Source: Kineosporia succinea (GTDB lineage Bacteria > Actinomycetota > Actinomycetes > Actinomycetales > Kineosporiaceae). From it: DNA of 64,000 nt. The notes under the pieces are model-generated. The model was not told where the DNA came from. It worked only from the letters and a program-made list of their open reading frames with translations, and did no database searches. Of the stretch, positions 60,919 to 64,000 are shown piece by piece (the first letter of the stretch is position 1; every line of letters begins with the position of its first letter). Location: NCBI RefSeq assembly GCF_030811555.1, contig NZ_JAUSQZ010000001.1, forward strand, positions 620,001 through 684,000, read 5' to 3'. The position numbers were made by a program, and so were the translations under genes.

Positions 60919-61398
60919 TCAGTTGCTGTAGAGCTCGTTCAGGGAGTCCCGTTCGACCAGCTCGAGCGCGTCGGCGTGTACGGCCGGGCACTCTTCTTTC
61001 ATCACCGTGTCGAGGTCGAAGCTGGATCCCTCGTCCTCACCGATCGTGGTGAAGATGGTGGAGACGGTGGCCGCGAGCTGCGTCACCGCGGCCTCGGTGT
61101 CGCCGCCCTCGCTGGTGCCCACGACGGCCTTCACCGTGGAGCAGGCGAGCTTGGCCTGCCCGGCCTCGCCCAGGTTGCCCGCCGCGTCCTGCAGCTGCTT
61201 CTCGGCCTCCCCGAGGTCGAGGTTCTCGGTCGCGTCCTCCAGCTGCTGCGCGGTGTCGTTGAGCTGGTTCGCGGTGTCGTTCAGCTGGTTGATCTGCTCG
61301 GCCGCGCTGTCGGCGGAGTCGCCGCACCCGGCCAGGAGCAGTGCGGCCAGGGGCAGCACCACCAGAGAACGAACCGCCACGGTCTGCCGGGATCTCAC
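60919..61398 (-). CDS. Small lipoprotein, two-Cys family with heptad repeats (paralogue 2)
   Basis: 159 residues, function unknown. Lipobox LAGC, then a coiled-coil-like segment with QLNDTA heptads (INQLNDTANQLNDTAQQLEDATENL), then the domain shared with the neighbour: Cys in LACSTVKAVVGTSEG and MKEECPAVHADALELVERDSLNEL. GTG start at 61398 with AGGAGG 7 nt upstream. It reads away from the sensor kinase, sharing a 110-bp promoter region, so a link to that kinase's input is possible but unproven. Confidence 0.82.
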   Translation of the reverse strand: MRSRQTVAVRSLVVLPLAALLLAGCGDSADSAAEQINQLNDTANQLNDTAQQLEDATENLDLGEAEKQLQDAAGNLGEAGQAKLACSTVKAVVGTSEGGDTEAAVTQLAATVSTIFTTIGEDEGSSFDLDTVMKEECPAVHADALELVERDSLNELYSN

Positions 61399-61508
61399 GG
61401 TCTTGCCTCCTGGGGTAGCGAACGCTTTCGGAAGAAAACGGAAGTCACCGACCGGGGGTTCCGGATCCGGAGGTCCAGCACACCGGGAGGGCAGCCGATA
61501 GGCACAGA

Positions 61509-64000
61509 GTGAGCGACCAGACGAGCGAAGACGAGGCCCGGCGCCTGGCCGAGCTGGACACCTACCGCGTGCTCGACACCGATCCCGAGCCCGGTTTCGA
61601 CGCCCTGGTCAAGGTCGCGTCGTCGATCGCCCGCACCCCCAGCTCCACGATCACCCTGATCGACCAGCACCGGCAGTGGTTCAAGGCCGCGATCGGGATG
61701 GCCAACCGCGAGGGCGACCGGCGCACCGCGTTCTGCGACCGGGTGGTGCAGGACCGGGCCCCGGTGATCGTCACCGATGCCTCGACCGACCCCCGCTTCT
61801 CCGCCAACCCCCTGGTGACCGGCGAGCCGGAGATCCGCTTCTACGCCGGCTTCCCGCTCGAGACCCCGACCGGCGAGGTCCTCGGCACCCTCTGCGTGAT
61901 CGACTACGAGCCCCGGCAGCTCACCGCCGACCAGCTGGAACTGCTGCGGGTGCTCGCCGACCAGGTGATGGCCCAGCTCACCCTGCGCCGCACCCTGTTC
62001 GAGCGCGAGCAGGAGCTGGCCGAGCGGCAGCGGCTGATGGGCCGGGTCGCCGAGTCCGAGGCCCGCTACCGGATGCTGGTCGAGAGCTCCCCCGACGTGA
62101 TCGCCCGTCTCTCGCCCGACGGCGACGTGCGCTACGCCTCGCACGCGCTGCAGGCCGTGCTCGGTGTGAGCCCGGAGCAGGCCACCTCCACCCAGGACAT
62201 CGTCGACACCCTGGTGCACCCCGACGAGCTCGAGACCGCGCAGCAGGCCCTGGCCGACGTGAAGGCCGGGCACCGCCGCGACTTCACCACCCGGCTGCTG
62301 CGCACCACCGACCGCACCTACCGCCAGCTGGAGGTGACGATGCTGCCCCTGCAGGACGCCGACGGCACCGTCACCGAGGTGATGCTGACCGGGCGCGACG
62401 TCACCGAGAAGATGGTGGTGCAGCAGGCCCTGGGCGCGGCCACGGCGGAGGCGATCCGGCGCGGCAACCAGCTCGAGGAGGCCCAGGAGATCGCCGAACT
62501 GGGCAGCTGGACGGTCGATCTGGGCACCGGCGAGTCGTGGTGGTCGCCGCAGCTGTTCCGGCTGTTCGGCGCCGACCCGCACTCCGTGACGCCCTCGATC
62601 GAGCAGGCCCGCGCCTACAACCACCCCGACGACCGCGAGCGCGTGCGCGAGGCCACCGCCCGGATCATCGAGGGCGGCGCGTCCGAGCAGATCGAGTACC
62701 GGATCGTGCGGGCGAACGGTGAGGAGCGCACCGTGCTGGCCCGCGGGCGGCGCGAGTCCGACGGCGACAGCGGAACACACCGCATCGTCGGCACCATCCA
62801 GGACATCACCGAGCTGCGCCGCACCGAGCGTGAACTGCGCAGCGCGCGGGACCTGTTCGCCCAGGTGCTGGACTCCACCGAGCACGCGTTCATCGCGATC
62901 GACCCGGAGGGCCACATCACCATGTGGAACCGGGGCGCGCAGCTGATGCTGGGTTATACGGCCGATGAGGTCCTGGGCACGAAGAAGGGCCTGACCTGGC
63001 ACGACCCGGCCGAGATGGAGCGGATCGCGGCCGAGATCGGGGTGCCGTTCGGGCTGGCCATGTTCGTCGAGCACGCCGGGCACCCGGCGCTGATGCGGCC
63101 ACGCACGTACATCGCGAAGGACGGCACGAGGCGCACGGTCTCGGTGACCATGCGGGCGATGCACGACGGCGACCCCAGCCTGGTCACCGGTTACATCGGC
63201 GTGGTCACGGACATCACCGCCCGGGTGAACGCGGAGAAGGAGCGGGACGCGCAGAGCCACATGCTGCGCGCGGTGATCCAGAACAACCAGTCGATCATCA
63301 CCGTGAAGGACCTGAACGGCCGCTACCTGATGGTGAACCGGGCCTTCGAGAGCGCGTTCGGTATCCCCGAGGCCGAGATCGTGGGGGCCACCGACGACCT
63401 GATCGACCCGCAGCTGGCCACGCGCTGGCGGGCGAACGACCTGCGTGGCCTGAACGGCGCGGTGCCGGTCGACGAGATCGCCGACCTGCCCGACGGCCGG
63501 CACTGGTACGAGACCGTGCGGATCCCGCTGCAGGACGAGGCCGGTGAGGTCACCGCGATCTGCACGGTGGCGCTGGACGTGACCGAACGGCGCCGGGCCG
63601 AGGCCGAGAAGGCCGCGGCGATGGAGGCGATGACCGGGGCCCGCGACGCGGCGGTCGCGGCCACGAAGGCGAAGTCGGCGTTCCTGGCCACGATGAGCCA
63701 CGAGATCCGCACCCCGATGAACGCCGTGATCGGGATGACCGGGCTGCTGCTGGAGACCCCGCTGAACGACGAGCAGCGCGAGCTGCTGCACACCGTGCGC
63801 TCGAGCGGCGACCAGCTGCTGGCGATCATCAACGACATCCTCGACTTCTCCAAGATCGAGGCCGGCGACCTGGAGCTCGAGGAGCACCCGTTCGAGCTGC
63901 GGGACTGTGTGGAGGGCGCGATCGCCCAGTTCGCCGGGTCGGTCAAGAATCTCGACCTGATCTCGCACGTGGACGAGGACTGCCCGGCGGTGGTGGTCGG
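61509..64000 (+). CDS. GAF and multi-PAS sensor histidine kinase (runs off the window)
   Basis: The first 830 codons of a large kinase without a stop in the window. In order: a GAF domain (about 25-160), four PAS/PAC units (about 180-300, 319-430, 450-567, 580-694) and a HisKA domain with phospho-acceptor His731 in [21 protein letters not shown], continuing into EDCPAVVV at the edge. There is no signal peptide or membrane helix, so it is a soluble cytoplasmic sensor. The H box is of the hybrid-kinase (BarA/ArcB) type, so HATPase and receiver domains are expected beyond 64000. GTG 61509 is my start, the first good one; GGGAGGG lies about 12 nt upstream. Confidence 0.9.
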   Translation, partial: MSDQTSEDEARRLAELDTYRVLDTDPEPGFDALVKVASSIARTPSSTITLIDQHRQWFKAAIGMANREGDRRTAFCDRVVQDRAPVIVTDASTDPRFSANPLVTGEPEIRFYAGFPLETPTGEVLGTLCVIDYEPRQLTADQLELLRVLADQVMAQLTLRRTLFEREQELAERQRLMGRVAESEARYRMLVESSPDVIARLSPDGDVRYASHALQAVLGVSPEQATSTQDIVDTLVHPDELETAQQALADVKAGHRRDFTTRLLRTTDRTYRQLEVTMLPLQDADGTVTEVMLTGRDVTEKMVVQQALGAATAEAIRRGNQLEEAQEIAELGSWTVDLGTGESWWSPQLFRLFGADPHSVTPSIEQARAYNHPDDRERVREATARIIEGGASEQIEYRIVRANGEERTVLARGRRESDGDSGTHRIVGTIQDITELRRTERELRSARDLFAQVLDSTEHAFIAIDPEGHITMWNRGAQLMLGYTADEVLGTKKGLTWHDPAEMERIAAEIGVPFGLAMFVEHAGHPALMRPRTYIAKDGTRRTVSVTMRAMHDGDPSLVTGYIGVVTDITARVNAEKERDAQSHMLRAVIQNNQSIITVKDLNGRYLMVNRAFESAFGIPEAEIVGATDDLIDPQLATRWRANDLRGLNGAVPVDEIADLPDGRHWYETVRIPLQDEAGEVTAICTVALDVTERRRAEAEKAAAMEAMTGARDAAVAATKAKSAFLATMSHEIRTPMNAVIGMTGLLLETPLNDEQRELLHTVRSSGDQLLAIINDILDFSKIEAGDLELEEHPFELRDCVEGAIAQFAGSVKNLDLISHVDEDCPAVVV

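Noticed and set aside
61395-63968. 857-codon open frame opposite the sensor kinase
   Set aside because: The plus strand encodes clear GAF, PAS and HisKA domains over the same bases; the antisense frame is a GC-bias artefact.

Overview
The window is high-GC, gene-dense chromosomal DNA of a Gram-positive actinomycete. The support is GTG starts with AGGAGG-type ribosome binding sites, a GatCAB amidotransferase, the GlgE/TreS/maltokinase alpha-glucan pathway, an Eis-like acetyltransferase, a Cfp30B-like VOC protein and a WYL-domain regulator. The genus cannot be fixed from the sequence alone; a member of the Kineosporiales is my guess. I see no rRNA, tRNA, insertion sequence, prophage or CRISPR array, so this looks like core chromosome with patches of fast-changing low-complexity DNA.

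Layout. 0-7.4 kb: secreted sugar-dehydrogenase lipoprotein, an acyltransferase-3 with an 850-residue disordered N-terminus, and a GGDEF-EAL membrane protein. 7.4-10.8 kb: gatC-gatA-gatB operon. 11-15 kb: DsbA-like thioredoxin-fold protein, NhaA antiporter, FAD-binding dehydrogenase. 15-25.1 kb: ligA, a MetE-like protein, a VOC protein, an orphan NarL-type histidine kinase, mnmA with a cysteine desulfurase (tRNA 2-thiouridine), and etfB-etfA. 25.3-30.6 kb: unknown protein, a methyltransferase with a very long low-complexity N-terminus, an enoyl-CoA hydratase and a YbjN-like protein. 30.7-46.6 kb: an alpha-glucan region (glgX; glgE-treS-mak; divergent glgP) interrupted by an amine/amino-acid uptake and oxidation locus (GNAT, MTOX/sarcosine-oxidase-like enzyme, ABC permease-ATPase-binding protein with its own promoter and a Cys-containing leader peptide). 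46.8-54.4 kb: OmpA-type anchor protein, a copper-handling pair (CopC and YcnI/DUF1775) with a Met/His-rich membrane protein, a very divergent acyltransferase-like membrane protein and a CopC-like protein without copper ligands. 54.5-64 kb: histidine ammonia-lyase, Eis-like GNAT, WYL regulator, a second acyltransferase-3, two paralogous lipoproteins, and the first 830 codons of a GAF-PAS histidine kinase that runs off the window.

How the genes work together. The GlgE pathway runs trehalose to maltose (TreS), maltose to maltose-1-phosphate (Mak), and then to linear glucan (GlgE). GlgX and GlgP are the matching breakdown enzymes; the branching enzyme GlgB is not in the window. MnmA needs the sulfur released by a cysteine desulfurase such as the one beside it. 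The CopC and YcnI-like proteins both expose a predicted N-terminal histidine after signal cleavage, as expected for histidine-brace copper sites.

The most unusual signal is at the 3' ends of genes. At seven loci, 2 to 41 tandem copies of a 17-24 bp unit lie at or directly behind a stop codon. In six of them the unit contains the gene's own last codons or stop codon, and each locus has its own unrelated unit. The largest is a 698-bp array of 41 units with 17-bp periodicity and an eight-unit higher-order repeat, starting at the stop codon of a putative copper-related membrane protein. In-frame repeats inside five genes show the same tendency to expand.
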